Part shown: positions 16,778 to 25,482 of the stretch, in pieces | How positions within the stretch are numbered: the stretch's first letter is position 1 | How the letters are laid out: every line of letters starts with the position of its first letter | DNA from: Nitrosopumilus cobalaminigenes | GTDB taxonomy: Archaea > Thermoproteota > Nitrososphaeria > Nitrososphaerales > Nitrosopumilaceae | Reading direction: 5' to 3' | DNA: 64,000 nt | Assembly (NCBI RefSeq): GCF_013407145.1 | Contig: NZ_CP026993.1 | Coordinates: forward strand, 1,324,590-1,388,589 | Notes under the pieces: generated by a model | Seen by the model: only the letters and a program-made list of their open reading frames with translations | Databases searched by the model: none | What the model was told of the DNA's origin: nothing | Translations under genes and position numbers: made by a program

Positions 16778-17378
16778 GACTCTCTATATCTGAAACTAGT
16801 TTAGTAATTTTGGCATAATAGGCACTTCCAACGATGGATTGGTAACCATTAAGGAAATTTTTCCAAGAAGAAACCATGATTTTTGCATGTGCACTGTTGA
16901 GAATCTCTTTTATCAATCTTAAATCAACAGCATGATCTTCGGGTTTTATTGAAATTTGAGATAAACCAAAATCAATTACATAAACTCTGTTTTGAAACAA
17001 AATAAAGTTTGAAGTTGTTAAATCACCATGCATAACTCCATTCTTGTGTAATGTGCCTACTAATTTTCCAATATCTTTTGATAGTTTGATGATTTTTGAT
17101 TCAGATAAATCATGTATAGGAGTTCCAGGAATTTCTTGCATTGTAATAGAAGTATTTTCTAAATTCACAAAGTAAACAAGAGGCGCATTGATGCCATACG
17201 ACTTTACAAGAGATAACATTTGAGATTCTTTAATTGTTCTCTGTTTACGAATTTTGGAATCTAGTAAAGGATTTCTATATTTTTTGGCTTTTCTGATTTT
17301 CAATATTGCCTTTGAATTTTGCCAATTTGTTTGATATAGATCTGCTTCAGCACCTTTTTTGACTAATTTCATTAACAT
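16752..17378 (-). CDS. bud32: Bud32/PRPK atypical kinase, KEOPS complex subunit
   Basis: A 208-residue small kinase of the piD261/Bud32 family, the ATPase of the KEOPS complex that makes tRNA t6A37 with Kae1. The glycine-poor N-terminus KKGAEADLYQ, ATP-binding Lys27 (ILKIRKAKKYRNPLLD), catalytic GVMHGDLTTSN (Asp119) and DFG (136-138) are all present, as is the C-terminal ESRGRY basic tail. It is a separate gene here rather than fused to Kae1, and lies in the same operon direction as Kae1 but separated by an opposite-strand ORF. Confidence 0.95.
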   Translation of the reverse strand: MLMKLVKKGAEADLYQTNWQNSKAILKIRKAKKYRNPLLDSKIRKQRTIKESQMLSLVKSYGINAPLVYFVNLENTSITMQEIPGTPIHDLSESKIIKLSKDIGKLVGTLHKNGVMHGDLTTSNFILFQNRVYVIDFGLSQISIKPEDHAVDLRLIKEILNSAHAKIMVSSWKNFLNGYQSIVGSAYYAKITKLVSDIESRGRYAQVV

Positions 17379-17409
17379 TATATCCAGAAGAATTCAATAA
17401 AAATTAATC

Positions 17410-17736
17410 ATGGACGAGGGAGAGAAAAGAATCAAACAAGAAGATTGTAGTGAGGATAAATTAGGAGCAGGAATTTTAACATTAACAAATAAGAGATTAG
17501 CATTTGATAAAACAAATGCAAGAATTATGGATTTCTCCAAACGTTTTGGAGATACTGTACTAGATATTTCATTAGACAAGATAACAAAAACATGGAAAGA
17601 AGGATTGTTAATGAAAAAAGTGTGTTTTACAGCAAAAACAGAGGAAGGAGAACAAACTTTCAAGTTTGGTGTTTTCAATACAAAAAGCTGGGTCAAAATA
17701 ATTGATCAAACAATTAGTGAAAACAAAAATCAGTAA
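17410..17736 (+). CDS. Small PH/GRAM-like domain protein, unknown function
   Basis: A 108-residue soluble protein. The pattern GAGILTLTNKRLAFDKTN, then VLDISLDKITKTWKEG, then KVCFTAKTEEGEQTFKFGVFNTKSWVKIIDQTI matches bacterial PH/GRAM-like domains (strand-rich, with a TNKRL turn, closing with a helix). The function of such domains is protein or lipid binding; none can be specified. It lies on the opposite strand between bud32 and kae1, overlapping the kae1 3' end by 7 nt and facing away from bud32. Confidence 0.6.
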   Translation: MDEGEKRIKQEDCSEDKLGAGILTLTNKRLAFDKTNARIMDFSKRFGDTVLDISLDKITKTWKEGLLMKKVCFTAKTEEGEQTFKFGVFNTKSWVKIIDQTISENKNQ

Positions 17737-18722
17737 TCTACTTTAACAGAATCTAATCTCCAAGATTGTGTTACAAATGTATCTTTTAATGAAACACCCT
17801 GTTTAATTTGAGATTCTAATAGACCAGTCCAGCATATTTGACTACCACAGTCTCCAGCATATTTTAATGGGACTACAAAAAATTTGCAACCATGTCTTTT
17901 ACATACATCTTTAAGCATTTCAGACAATCGTTTGTTAGCTGCAACGCCTCCAACAATCATTAATTCTTTTTTTCTAGTAAATGACAAAGCACGTTCTACG
18001 GCTTCACTAATCATTGCAAAAGCAGTTTCTTGAAGAGAGTAACATGCATCTTCTTTACTTTTCATTGCTACAGATTTTGTTGCTGACAATAATCCAGAAA
18101 AAGATACATCATTTCCCTTGACAGAATAAGGTAAAGTTACATAATTTGTAGAAGAATTTGCCAACTCTTCAATATTTTTTCCACATGGAGAGGCATATCC
18201 AATTGATCGTCCAAATTGATCAAGTAATTGACCCAGTGTAATATCTAATGTTTCACCAAATACTCTCCATTGCTTATTTAGAAATGCCAAAAGCATTGTA
18301 TGTCCTCCAGAGACTAAAAGTACTAAGGGATTTGTTGCACCTGTAAGTAATTTTCCTAATTCAATATGTCCAATTGCGTGATTTACAGGATAAATAGGAA
18401 TTTTGTAAAATGATGACAGAGATCTTGCAACCACAGCTCCAACCCGTAAACATGGACCCAAACCAGGACCAGCTGCATATGATATGATATCCAAATCCTT
18501 GATTGAAGCATTTGCTTCTTTCAGACAATCAGATAGAACTAGTGAACTGTTTTCAATATGATGGCGAGATGCTTCACGAGGATGAATTCCTTCCCCTTCT
18601 TCAGGTCGGTAAATTTTCCTAACATCAGATAATATCTTTCCTTTTTTCCCATTTTTTTCAATTATTGCACATGAAAACGTGTGAGCTGTGCTTTCAATTC
18701 CAAGACCCAACATATTAGCCAC
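17730..18722 (-). CDS. kae1: tRNA N6-adenosine threonylcarbamoyltransferase Kae1 (KEOPS)
   Basis: A 330-residue ASKHA-fold enzyme that transfers threonylcarbamoyl to A37 of ANN-decoding tRNAs. LGLGIESTAHTFSCAI is the ATP/phosphate-1 loop, the metal-binding histidines are His115 and His119 (NHAIGHIELG), and LLVSGGHTMLL and MIVGGVAANKRLSEML are conserved nucleotide loops. Length fits stand-alone archaeal Kae1. Its start overlaps the end of the YchF-like GTPase gene by 8 nt, so the two are coexpressed. Confidence 0.96.
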   Translation of the reverse strand: MANMLGLGIESTAHTFSCAIIEKNGKKGKILSDVRKIYRPEEGEGIHPREASRHHIENSSLVLSDCLKEANASIKDLDIISYAAGPGLGPCLRVGAVVARSLSSFYKIPIYPVNHAIGHIELGKLLTGATNPLVLLVSGGHTMLLAFLNKQWRVFGETLDITLGQLLDQFGRSIGYASPCGKNIEELANSSTNYVTLPYSVKGNDVSFSGLLSATKSVAMKSKEDACYSLQETAFAMISEAVERALSFTRKKELMIVGGVAANKRLSEMLKDVCKRHGCKFFVVPLKYAGDCGSQICWTGLLESQIKQGVSLKDTFVTQSWRLDSVKVDY

Positions 18723-19902
18723 GACTTAGAGTAGAAACGATTTTGATAACATCGCCATTTTTTAGTTTTTGATCACCACTAATTCTTTGTTTTGTTTTGC
18801 AATCAATTGCATGTAAGAAGCCTTTTGCAATATCAGCATGGATTAAACTTGCCAAATCTTTTGCAGTAGAGTCTTGTGGAATTAATTTTGTATCAGGTAA
18901 AATAACACCATCTTTGTTTGTTAGCTTTGTCTCGTCTTCTACAGGATATACTACAATGAAATTTAGTGAATCAAACACTGCAGTGTTTAAAATTTTTTGA
19001 ATTCCTGTGGAGGGGATTTTTGAAAAAACTGATGTTACTAAATCAAGAGCTTTTTGTTGGGGTGGAGGAATCTCTTTTCCTTCAACAATTGAAAATCCTT
19101 CATCACCAGAAGAATAGTTTACAATGCCAGCTTTTGATGCTTTACGTAAAAGTAATTCAGTTTCTGCACTACATGGTATAACATTATCTGATATTTTTTT
19201 GATAATATCAAGATCTTGACAAAGATCAGCTTTGTTTGCTGCAATTATCATAGGTTTTGTATTTTTTCTTAATTCTTTAACAAAAGTTTCAATATCATCA
19301 TCATTCCATTCTTTAGGATTTTTAGCCATAAATCCTAACTTTTGGAGAATTTCTTGAACTTGAAAATCTTTAATTCCTAATCCAGAAAATCTTTTTGCAA
19401 TACCATCAGTAAGTTTTGCTCTCTTTTGATCTATTTCACGAGTTATTTTATCCCATTCTCTTTTCAAAATATCTGCAAACCATTGATCGAATTCATCTTG
19501 AACAAATGCGACATCTTCTAATGGATCGTGAGTTCCAACTGGTACAGGTTGTCCTTGAATGTCTGTAGTTCCAGCAATATCAACAACATGAATTAAAACT
19601 TCAGCCTGTCTTGCATCATCAAGGAATTGATTTCCTAATCCCTTACCTTCATGTGCACCAGGAACTAATCCTGCGACATCAATGAGTTTAACTGGAATGA
19701 ATCTAGTACCATTGACACATAAATCATTATCATGTTTAATTTCAAAATGTTTGCAAGCACAATCTGCTTTCACATATGCAACTCCAATGTTTGGTTCAAT
19801 CGTAGTAAATGGGAAATTTCCTGAAGCTACAGGGGTTTCAGTTGCAGCTGAGAAAAATGTAGATTTTCCAACATTTGCTTTGCCTAGTAAACCAATTTGC
19901 AA
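18715..19902 (-). CDS. Obg-like/YchF-type translation-associated GTPase
   Basis: A 395-residue GTPase. G1 is GKANVGKST (about 7-15), the switch I region ends FPFTTIEPNIG, G3 is DVAGLVPGAHEGKGLG, and G4 is ANKADL. The C-terminal TGS domain runs from about residue 310 (KDGVILPDTKLIPQDSTAKD to the end, GDVIKIVSTLSRG). Cysteines (ADCACKHFEIK) sit in the position used by the archaeal subgroup. Members bind ribosomes and hydrolyse ATP or GTP. It heads the kae1 operon. Confidence 0.93.
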   Translation of the reverse strand: MQIGLLGKANVGKSTFFSAATETPVASGNFPFTTIEPNIGVAYVKADCACKHFEIKHDNDLCVNGTRFIPVKLIDVAGLVPGAHEGKGLGNQFLDDARQAEVLIHVVDIAGTTDIQGQPVPVGTHDPLEDVAFVQDEFDQWFADILKREWDKITREIDQKRAKLTDGIAKRFSGLGIKDFQVQEILQKLGFMAKNPKEWNDDDIETFVKELRKNTKPMIIAANKADLCQDLDIIKKISDNVIPCSAETELLLRKASKAGIVNYSSGDEGFSIVEGKEIPPPQQKALDLVTSVFSKIPSTGIQKILNTAVFDSLNFIVVYPVEDETKLTNKDGVILPDTKLIPQDSTAKDLASLIHADIAKGFLHAIDCKTKQRISGDQKLKNGDVIKIVSTLSRG

Positions 19903-19974
19903 TAATTTGAAAAATCCAATTCTACTTATTAGTATTGCAGAAATCGTTTAATCTATGGATTATGATTTTAGGTC

Positions 19975-20523
19975 ATGTCAATTGTAATTACAGGAAATCC
20001 AGGAGTAGGAAAACATACCATTACAGATGAAATTGTCAAGAGATTGAAATTAGATTTGTTAGACATCAATTCAATTGCAAAAGAGTCAGGATTATTTGAA
20101 AAAAATAGAGAGACAAATGACGTAGATATTGAAGAACTTGAAAAAATCCTAGATCAAAAAATTTCTGAAAAAAATGTGATTGTAGGACATTTGGCACCAT
20201 ATGTTTTAAAAAAGAATCAAGTGAAAACGATGATTGTGTTAAGACGAAGTCCTTACGAGTTAATTCAAGTTTACAGCACTAGAGAATATTCTGATCAGAA
20301 AATCAAGGAAAATACGGGAAGTGAAATTTTAGGAATTATCGCACATGACGCAATTAGTAAATTTCAAGAAAAAGTATTTCAAATTAATGTCACAGAGAAA
20401 ACAATTTCAAAAGTAGTAGAAAATGTAATGGAGGTAATTACAAAGAATAATGGAAATGAGGAAGTTGATTGGTTAGAATTAGTACGAAAAAATAATGATT
20501 TGGGAAAATTTTTTGTTGATTGA
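19975..20523 (+). CDS. AK6/Fap7-type adenylate kinase, ribosome biogenesis
   Basis: A 182-residue P-loop kinase. Walker A is GNPGVGKHT at residues 7-15; IVGHLAPYVL holds the AK6-type substrate motif; and VLRRSPYELIQVYSTREYS is the lid/LID-adjacent segment of this family. AK6/Fap7 assists late small-subunit rRNA processing with uS11 and interconverts adenine nucleotides. It is divergent from the YchF-like gene, with 72 nt between starts, and is followed by tgtA after 13 nt. Confidence 0.88.
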   Translation: MSIVITGNPGVGKHTITDEIVKRLKLDLLDINSIAKESGLFEKNRETNDVDIEELEKILDQKISEKNVIVGHLAPYVLKKNQVKTMIVLRRSPYELIQVYSTREYSDQKIKENTGSEILGIIAHDAISKFQEKVFQINVTEKTISKVVENVMEVITKNNGNEEVDWLELVRKNNDLGKFFVD

Positions 20524-20536
20524 TTAAATAACGCCT

Positions 20537-22066
20537 TTGAATTTGATTAATTACTTGTTTGAAATATCCAAAACCGATTTAGCAGGAAGAATAGGCACAC
20601 TCTACACAAATCATGGTAAAATTGAAACTCCAGCATATGTTCCAGTGATTCATCCTGTGAAACAAACTATACCATCTAAAAAAATTAGAGAAATTGGTTT
20701 TGATTTAGTTATTACTAACGCATACATTACTAGAAATAATTACGGTGAAGAAGCAGTTGAAAAAGGAATTCATAAAATAATTAATTTTGATGGAGGTATT
20801 ATGACAGATTCTGGAGGATATCAAGTTCTTGAATACGGTGATGTTGACGTGTTGCCACCAGATATGGCAAATTTTGAAAAAGGTATCTTGACTGATTTTG
20901 CAATTCCACTTGATAAACCAACAGGGTATGGAATGCCAATTAAAAAAGCAGAAGAATATGTTAAACATACTCTGAATGTTTGTAAACAAACTCTAGATGA
21001 TAGTGCAGACAATGGTCAAATTTGGATAGGTCCAATTCAAGGAGGGGAACATTTTGAGCTTGTTGGAAAATCTACGAAAAGTTTAGTCAATATGGGATTT
21101 CAAATGCTTGCATTAGGAAGTCCTGTGGAATTTATGGAATCCTACGAGTATAGATTATTAGCACAGATGATTGTAGCTGCAAAAAAACAGATGCCACATT
21201 CAATCCCATTACATCTATTTGGTGCAGGACATCCTCTCACCATTCCATTTGCAATAGCTTTGGGATGTGATACTTTTGATTCAGCATCTTACATGCTCTA
21301 TGCTAAACAATTGAGATACATCACAGATGATGGCACACGATATTTATCAGACATTTCCGTATTTCCTTGTAATTGTGAAATATGTTCAAAATACACCCCT
21401 GATGAATTTCGTGAATTGGAGGCTACCAAAAAAATCAATGAATTGGCAATTCATAATTTGTATGCAATAAAGCTTGAAGTTGATAAAGTAAAACAAGCAA
21501 TTCATGAAGGGAGATTATGGGAATACGTAATTAAAAAAGCAAGGGCCCATCCAAAACTATTTGAGATGATTGAGGTAATGACTGAAAATTATGAATTCCT
21601 TGGTTTGAGTACCCCTAAATTCAAAGAAAAAGCTATTTTCTTATTTAGTGAAGAGGATCAATATAGACCAGAAGTTCAATCTTTCCATAAGATTGTTAGA
21701 AAATTCAAATCAAAGAAAAAGAAATTAATCATAACTAAAGAATCCAGTACAAAACCAGGATATCTTTCTCGTCAATACACTGGATTGAAAAAGAAACTCA
21801 AAGATTTTGAATCATTTCAAATTTGTCAATACAATCCAATTTTAGGATTAATTCCAATAGAGATTTCAGATGTTTTTCCTGCAGCCCATCATGAAACATC
21901 AAGATTAGATTTTGAACCAAAAGTATTTCCTACATTTGAAAAAACATGGAATGAATTCTTTTCAAATAATAAATTCTCAGAGATACATTACGATAAGGAA
22001 AATGAATTTCTGAAGTATTTTGTAAAGACTTTACCAAAAGAGATCAAGAAAAAATCTTTTGCGTAA
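20537..22066 (+). CDS. tgtA: Archaeosine tRNA-guanine(15) transglycosylase
   Basis: This 509-residue enzyme swaps guanine 15 in the tRNA D-loop for preQ0, the first step to archaeosine. The catalytic barrel is complete: IMTDSGGYQVLEYG (Asp91), GPIQGGEHFELVGKS, ALGSPVEFM, GAGHPLTIPFAIALGCDTFDSASY, and the zinc site CNCEIC (Cys278, 280, 283) with a downstream His. After the barrel come about 140 Lys-rich residues. I do not see a clear C-terminal PUA domain, and the protein is shorter than the roughly 580-residue euryarchaeal enzymes. TTG start at 20537. Confidence 0.94.
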   Translation: MNLINYLFEISKTDLAGRIGTLYTNHGKIETPAYVPVIHPVKQTIPSKKIREIGFDLVITNAYITRNNYGEEAVEKGIHKIINFDGGIMTDSGGYQVLEYGDVDVLPPDMANFEKGILTDFAIPLDKPTGYGMPIKKAEEYVKHTLNVCKQTLDDSADNGQIWIGPIQGGEHFELVGKSTKSLVNMGFQMLALGSPVEFMESYEYRLLAQMIVAAKKQMPHSIPLHLFGAGHPLTIPFAIALGCDTFDSASYMLYAKQLRYITDDGTRYLSDISVFPCNCEICSKYTPDEFRELEATKKINELAIHNLYAIKLEVDKVKQAIHEGRLWEYVIKKARAHPKLFEMIEVMTENYEFLGLSTPKFKEKAIFLFSEEDQYRPEVQSFHKIVRKFKSKKKKLIITKESSTKPGYLSRQYTGLKKKLKDFESFQICQYNPILGLIPIEISDVFPAAHHETSRLDFEPKVFPTFEKTWNEFFSNNKFSEIHYDKENEFLKYFVKTLPKEIKKKSFA

Positions 22067-22104
22067 TTAAAAATAAGAAAAAAGAATGTGCTAAAAGATG
22101 CTGC

Positions 22105-22407
22105 TTATAGAGCGGCGTCTTCTGCCCAACCTTTGATGAAGATACCGTTTTTGTGAAGAGGTACTGGTTGTCCAGCAGTGTAATTCATTGGTCTCATCCA
22201 AAAGATTGATTTTGTTGGGCATACACCGATGCATGCACCATCAGAAATACATCTTTCTGGGTAGAAAACAAATGCTTTACCTCTCTTCCAGCCTTCAACA
22301 GGTTTTACCCTAAGGACATCAGGACCAAGAGTTGTACAGATTTCTACACATAGTGCACATCCGATACATCTTTGTTCATCAATGTCTGGAAGTATTGCTA
22401 TTGGCAT
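22105..22407 (-). CDS. Ferredoxin with one CxxC and one CxxD cluster motif
   Basis: A 100-residue ferredoxin. Motif one is C14-x2-C17-x2-C20-x3-C24 (CIGCALCVEIC). Motif two is C53-x2-D56-x2-C59-x3-C63 (CISDGACIGVCP), with Asp in place of the second Cys. This is like Sulfolobus-type seven-iron ferredoxins, which carry one 3Fe-4S and one 4Fe-4S cluster. About 28 residues separate the motifs. It serves as a low-potential electron carrier for 2-oxoacid oxidoreductases and biosynthesis. A TATA-like box at about 22433-22440 makes the message nearly leaderless. Confidence 0.92.
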   Translation of the reverse strand: MPIAILPDIDEQRCIGCALCVEICTTLGPDVLRVKPVEGWKRGKAFVFYPERCISDGACIGVCPTKSIFWMRPMNYTAGQPVPLHKNGIFIKGWAEDAAL

Positions 22408-22516
22408 TACAAAATTAAGATTGGTTGGTGACTATTTAAACCATGATTGAAATTCATAACCCTGTTATGAAAAAGATCGATTCAAAAAATATGCGCAGAA
22501 TCTAGATTAAGAAATT

Positions 22517-22549
22517 TAAAAAACAAAAAGATAACGTGATGTGCACGTT
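22517..22549 (-). terminator. Hairpin plus T-tract terminator after the 70-residue ORF
   Basis: On the minus strand, 6-bp arms aacgtg and cacgtt (22533-22538 and 22544-22549) flank a 5-nt loop and are followed by a T-rich run read from 22530 to 22518. The hairpin begins within the stop codon of the 22549-22761 gene. Confidence 0.6.
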
Positions 22550-22761
22550 TATTTTCTCATTGCGTCTATTTGACCAGAAGTTACCCAGTCAAGTAGTTCT
22601 GCTGAAGATGGATTAAGGTCTGCTTTTTGATTCATCAGATTGTTAACCCAGATCCAGTTAATTTGGTTTAGAAGTACTTTATTTCCTTCATCGCCTGCAC
22701 GAGTTTTTGCTACGACAGCTTGATCTTGTTGAGCTATCCACTCATCATAGGTTCGTCCCAT
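22549..22761 (-). CDS. Small soluble protein of unknown function
   Basis: A 70-residue ORF (MGRTYDEWIAQQDQAVVAKT) rich in helix-forming residues, with Trp-containing segments QINWIWVNNLMNQ and LLDWVTSGQIDAM. It has no cysteine, signal or membrane segment. I recognise no family, although I believe similar short proteins occur in Nitrosopumilus genomes. It is supported by a TATA-like box (gctttaatta, about 22789-22797) at leaderless distance and by a hairpin terminator at its stop. Confidence 0.65.
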   Translation of the reverse strand: MGRTYDEWIAQQDQAVVAKTRAGDEGNKVLLNQINWIWVNNLMNQKADLNPSSAELLDWVTSGQIDAMRK

Positions 22762-22874
22762 GAGGATCGGATCTTAGCTTACACTAATTAAAGCTTTTGT
22801 AGATTCCATGACAGGCATAATGATCGGATCGCCTCTAAGAAGGTATTAAGGTAGATTAGAATTCATTTTAATTC

Positions 22875-24140
22875 TTGAATGTTAAAGTTTTAGGTGCTGC
22901 AAACGAAGTAGGCAGATCGGGATTTTTAGTGGATTGTAATGGAACAAAATTACTGTTAGATTATGGCGTAATGTTTGGGCGTAGGGGTTCTCCTCCTCAA
23001 TATCCACTTCATGTAAAACCAAAAGATTTGGATGCAATCATCATTACACATGCACATTTAGATCATTCTGGAAATGTTCCATCCCTTTTTGTAAGTGGGA
23101 ATACTGACGTATATGCCACCCCTCCAACATTTGACCTTTCAAAATTACTGATTAATGATATGTTAAAAATTGAAAAAAATGCACATCCATTTGATCTGCC
23201 TGAATTGAATAATATGATGAAAAATGCTAAAGAAATCGGATTTAAACAAAAAGTAACCAAAGGAAATGCAACTTTCGAATTCAGAGAATCAGGACATGTG
23301 ATTGGTGGAAGTACTGTATTAGTAGAATCAGAGAAAAAACGTCTTTTCTACACAGGAGACATCAAAACAAATGGCTCTCGAATGCTTAGAGAAATGGATT
23401 TAGACATTGGAGAAATTGATTTGTTAATTACCGAGAGTACATATGCAAAGACAGAGCAAAAACCAAGAATAGAATCAGAAACAGAATTAATTGAATTTGC
23501 AAATGAGGTAATGGATAGAAAAGGGATATTATTTATTCCTTCATTTTCAGTTGAACGTTCTCAAGAGATTGCTTGTATCTTAAGAAGTGCAAATTTCAAA
23601 CATAAAATCATCATGGATGGTATGGCGCTCAAAGTAAATGAAATAATGTTTAAGCATCCAGAATATCTAAGAGATCCTAAAGTATTCTCTGAAGCAATCA
23701 AAAGTGCAACTGCAGTAAGAGAACATTCTGAAAGAAAACGAGCAATGGGTGAACCTTGTGTTGTAATATCTCCAGCAGGAATGTTAGTTGGAGGTAATGC
23801 AGTCTATTATTTACAACAATTATCTTTTGATAGTAAAAATGGAATTGCCCTAGTATCGTATCAAGGGGAAGGGACACCAGGTAAAAAATTACTTGATACA
23901 GGAATGGTGTCAACTAGAGGAAAAGATCTAAAGGTACAAGCAGAAGTAAAACAATTCCAGTTTTCTGGACACGCAGATAGAAAAGAATTGTTTGATATGA
24001 TTAAACAAATTAAAGGAAATCCAAAGGTGTGTACTGTTCATGGTGATGCTGAATCATGCGAGATGTTTGCCAAAGAAATTCATGAACAATTTGGTTTAGA
24101 GACATTTTCACCTGCAGTAAATGATGAAATAACCATCTAA
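22875..24140 (+). CDS. Beta-CASP metallo-beta-lactamase ribonuclease (aCPSF2-like)
   Basis: A 421-residue RNA-processing enzyme. The zinc motif THAHLDHSG has His59, His61, Asp63 and His64; later motifs are the GHVIGG loop, FYTGDIKTNGSRML, the beta-CASP region TESTYAK and FIPSFSVERSQE, SPAGMLVGGN, and FSGHADRKEL. N-terminal KH domains, which mark aCPSF1, are absent, so it belongs with the short aCPSF2 group of CPSF73-like nucleases. TTG start at 22875; no in-frame ATG lies close enough to retain the first strand. It is followed after 1 nt by the OGG gene. Confidence 0.9.
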   Translation: MNVKVLGAANEVGRSGFLVDCNGTKLLLDYGVMFGRRGSPPQYPLHVKPKDLDAIIITHAHLDHSGNVPSLFVSGNTDVYATPPTFDLSKLLINDMLKIEKNAHPFDLPELNNMMKNAKEIGFKQKVTKGNATFEFRESGHVIGGSTVLVESEKKRLFYTGDIKTNGSRMLREMDLDIGEIDLLITESTYAKTEQKPRIESETELIEFANEVMDRKGILFIPSFSVERSQEIACILRSANFKHKIIMDGMALKVNEIMFKHPEYLRDPKVFSEAIKSATAVREHSERKRAMGEPCVVISPAGMLVGGNAVYYLQQLSFDSKNGIALVSYQGEGTPGKKLLDTGMVSTRGKDLKVQAEVKQFQFSGHADRKELFDMIKQIKGNPKVCTVHGDAESCEMFAKEIHEQFGLETFSPAVNDEITI

Positions 24141-24141
24141 G

Positions 24142-24984
24142 ATGCAAAAGAATCGCATCATAAACGTAGATAATTCAATTAACAGTGGTCAAGTATTTCT
24201 TTGGAGAAAAAATGGCAAATATTGGTACGGGGTCAATGGTCAAGATATTTTAAAAATAACTGATTCTGGAACGATCAAATCTTATCAAAATATTAAAACA
24301 GATTTTTTTCGAAAAAGAGATAATATTGAAGAAATAATTAAATCAATTTCAAAAGATGCCATTACAAAAGATGCAGTGAAACAATATCTAGGGTTAAGAA
24401 TATTAGAACAAGATCCTTTTCAGTGTTTAATTTCATTTATTGTATCATCAAATTCTAACATTCAAAAAATTAAAAGTAGTTTAGAAAATATTTCAAGAAA
24501 ATTTGGAAAAAGAGTAAAATTTGATAACCAAGAGTTTTTTTTATTTCCCAAACCATCTAAACTTGCAAAAGCATCAATAGATGAAATCAAAAGTTGTGGT
24601 GTTGGATATCGTGCCAAATTCATTAAAGAAGCAGCAAAGATAGTATTGTATAAAAAAATTGATTTTGAAACTTTACAAAAAGATAGTTATCAAGAAGCAA
24701 AAGAAAAGATATGTCAAATTCCTGGCGTAGGAAACAAAGTAGCTGATTGTGTTTTGTTATTTTCATTAAACAAACTAGATGCTTTTCCTTTAGATAGATG
24801 GATGATTAGAATATTAGAAAAATATTATTCTAAACAATTTCAACTTGAAACAAAAACAATCACAGAAAAACAATATGAAATTCTTCATGAAAAAATTGTG
24901 AAACATTTTGGTCCTTATGCAGGATATTCACAACAATTTCTCTTTAAGATGGAAAGAGAAAATTACCAAAAAAAGTGGCTGTAA
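24142..24984 (+). CDS. ogg: 8-oxoguanine DNA glycosylase (OGG family, HhH-GPD)
   Basis: A 280-residue base-excision enzyme of the OGG1 type. The N-terminal domain contains SGQVFLWRKNGKYWYG, like the OGG1 substrate-side motif. The helix-hairpin-helix reads IPGVGNKVADC with the Schiff-base Lys199, followed 19 residues later by the catalytic Asp218 (FPLDRWM), the same spacing as human OGG1. It excises 8-oxoG and nicks the abasic site. Codon overlap with the preceding nuclease gene (1-nt gap) implies one transcript. tRNA-Arg follows. Confidence 0.93.
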   Translation: MQKNRIINVDNSINSGQVFLWRKNGKYWYGVNGQDILKITDSGTIKSYQNIKTDFFRKRDNIEEIIKSISKDAITKDAVKQYLGLRILEQDPFQCLISFIVSSNSNIQKIKSSLENISRKFGKRVKFDNQEFFLFPKPSKLAKASIDEIKSCGVGYRAKFIKEAAKIVLYKKIDFETLQKDSYQEAKEKICQIPGVGNKVADCVLLFSLNKLDAFPLDRWMIRILEKYYSKQFQLETKTITEKQYEILHEKIVKHFGPYAGYSQQFLFKMERENYQKKWL

Positions 24985-25017
24985 ACCCTTAAAATGGTAA
25001 TTAATTGCTAGGTTTTT

Positions 25018-25092
25018 GGGCCCATAGCTCAGCATGGATAGAGTGCCGGACTTCTAATCCGATGGTCAAGGGATCGAAGCCCTTTGGGCCCG
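25018..25092 (+). tRNA. tRNA-Arg (anticodon TCT)
   Basis: The acceptor arms gggccca (25018-25024) and tgggccc (25085-25091) pair perfectly, with discriminator g at 25092. The D-arm pairs gctc with gagt. The anticodon stem is 25046-25050/25058-25062 with loop cttctaa (anticodon TCT at 25053-25055) and one C-A mismatch at its base. The T-stem aaggg/ccctt has loop atcgaag. CCA is not encoded and there is no intron. A TATA-like cttaaaat at 24988-24995 lies 26 nt upstream of the 5' end. It reads AGA codons. Confidence 0.95.
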
Positions 25093-25131
25093 CTTAACAA
25101 AATTATTATTCAGAGTTAAGAGTAATTATTT

Positions 25132-25482
25132 ATGAAAGATTTAGAATTCAAATTAAATTCAACAGACATCCATCCAAATTCAGAAATTAAAGGAACAATA
25201 TCAGTATCATATCCAGGAAGATATGATGGGGTTGTGATAAACACACAAATTTTGGATTCAAATGAACACATCATTTACAAATCATATAACGATAAGAAAA
25301 TCTCTCAGAATGTTTCAAGATTATTTATCAACAAAGATGTAATGCCTGAACATAAAGCAGAATTTACAGCATTGATTGATTTTGTACCAAATCAAGATCA
25401 TGAAGTAAAATTTAGAGTTTCAATTATTGAACAGCACAAAGAAATTGAAAGTCAGATAATTTTTGCAAAGTATTCTATCTAG
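25132..25482 (+). CDS. Small beta-sandwich (arrestin- or Ig-like) protein, unknown function
   Basis: A 116-residue soluble protein of alternating strands: DLEFKLNSTDIHPNSEIKGT, then VSYPGRYDGVVINTQILDSN, a second pair with YKSYNDKK, and a final FRVSIIEQHKEIESQIIFAKYSI. The pattern is like half of an arrestin/SpoOM or Ig-type sandwich domain. No signal peptide is present. Function is unknown. It follows tRNA-Arg and its last 4 nt overlap the convergent copper-protein gene. Confidence 0.55.
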   Translation: MKDLEFKLNSTDIHPNSEIKGTISVSYPGRYDGVVINTQILDSNEHIIYKSYNDKKISQNVSRLFINKDVMPEHKAEFTALIDFVPNQDHEVKFRVSIIEQHKEIESQIIFAKYSI

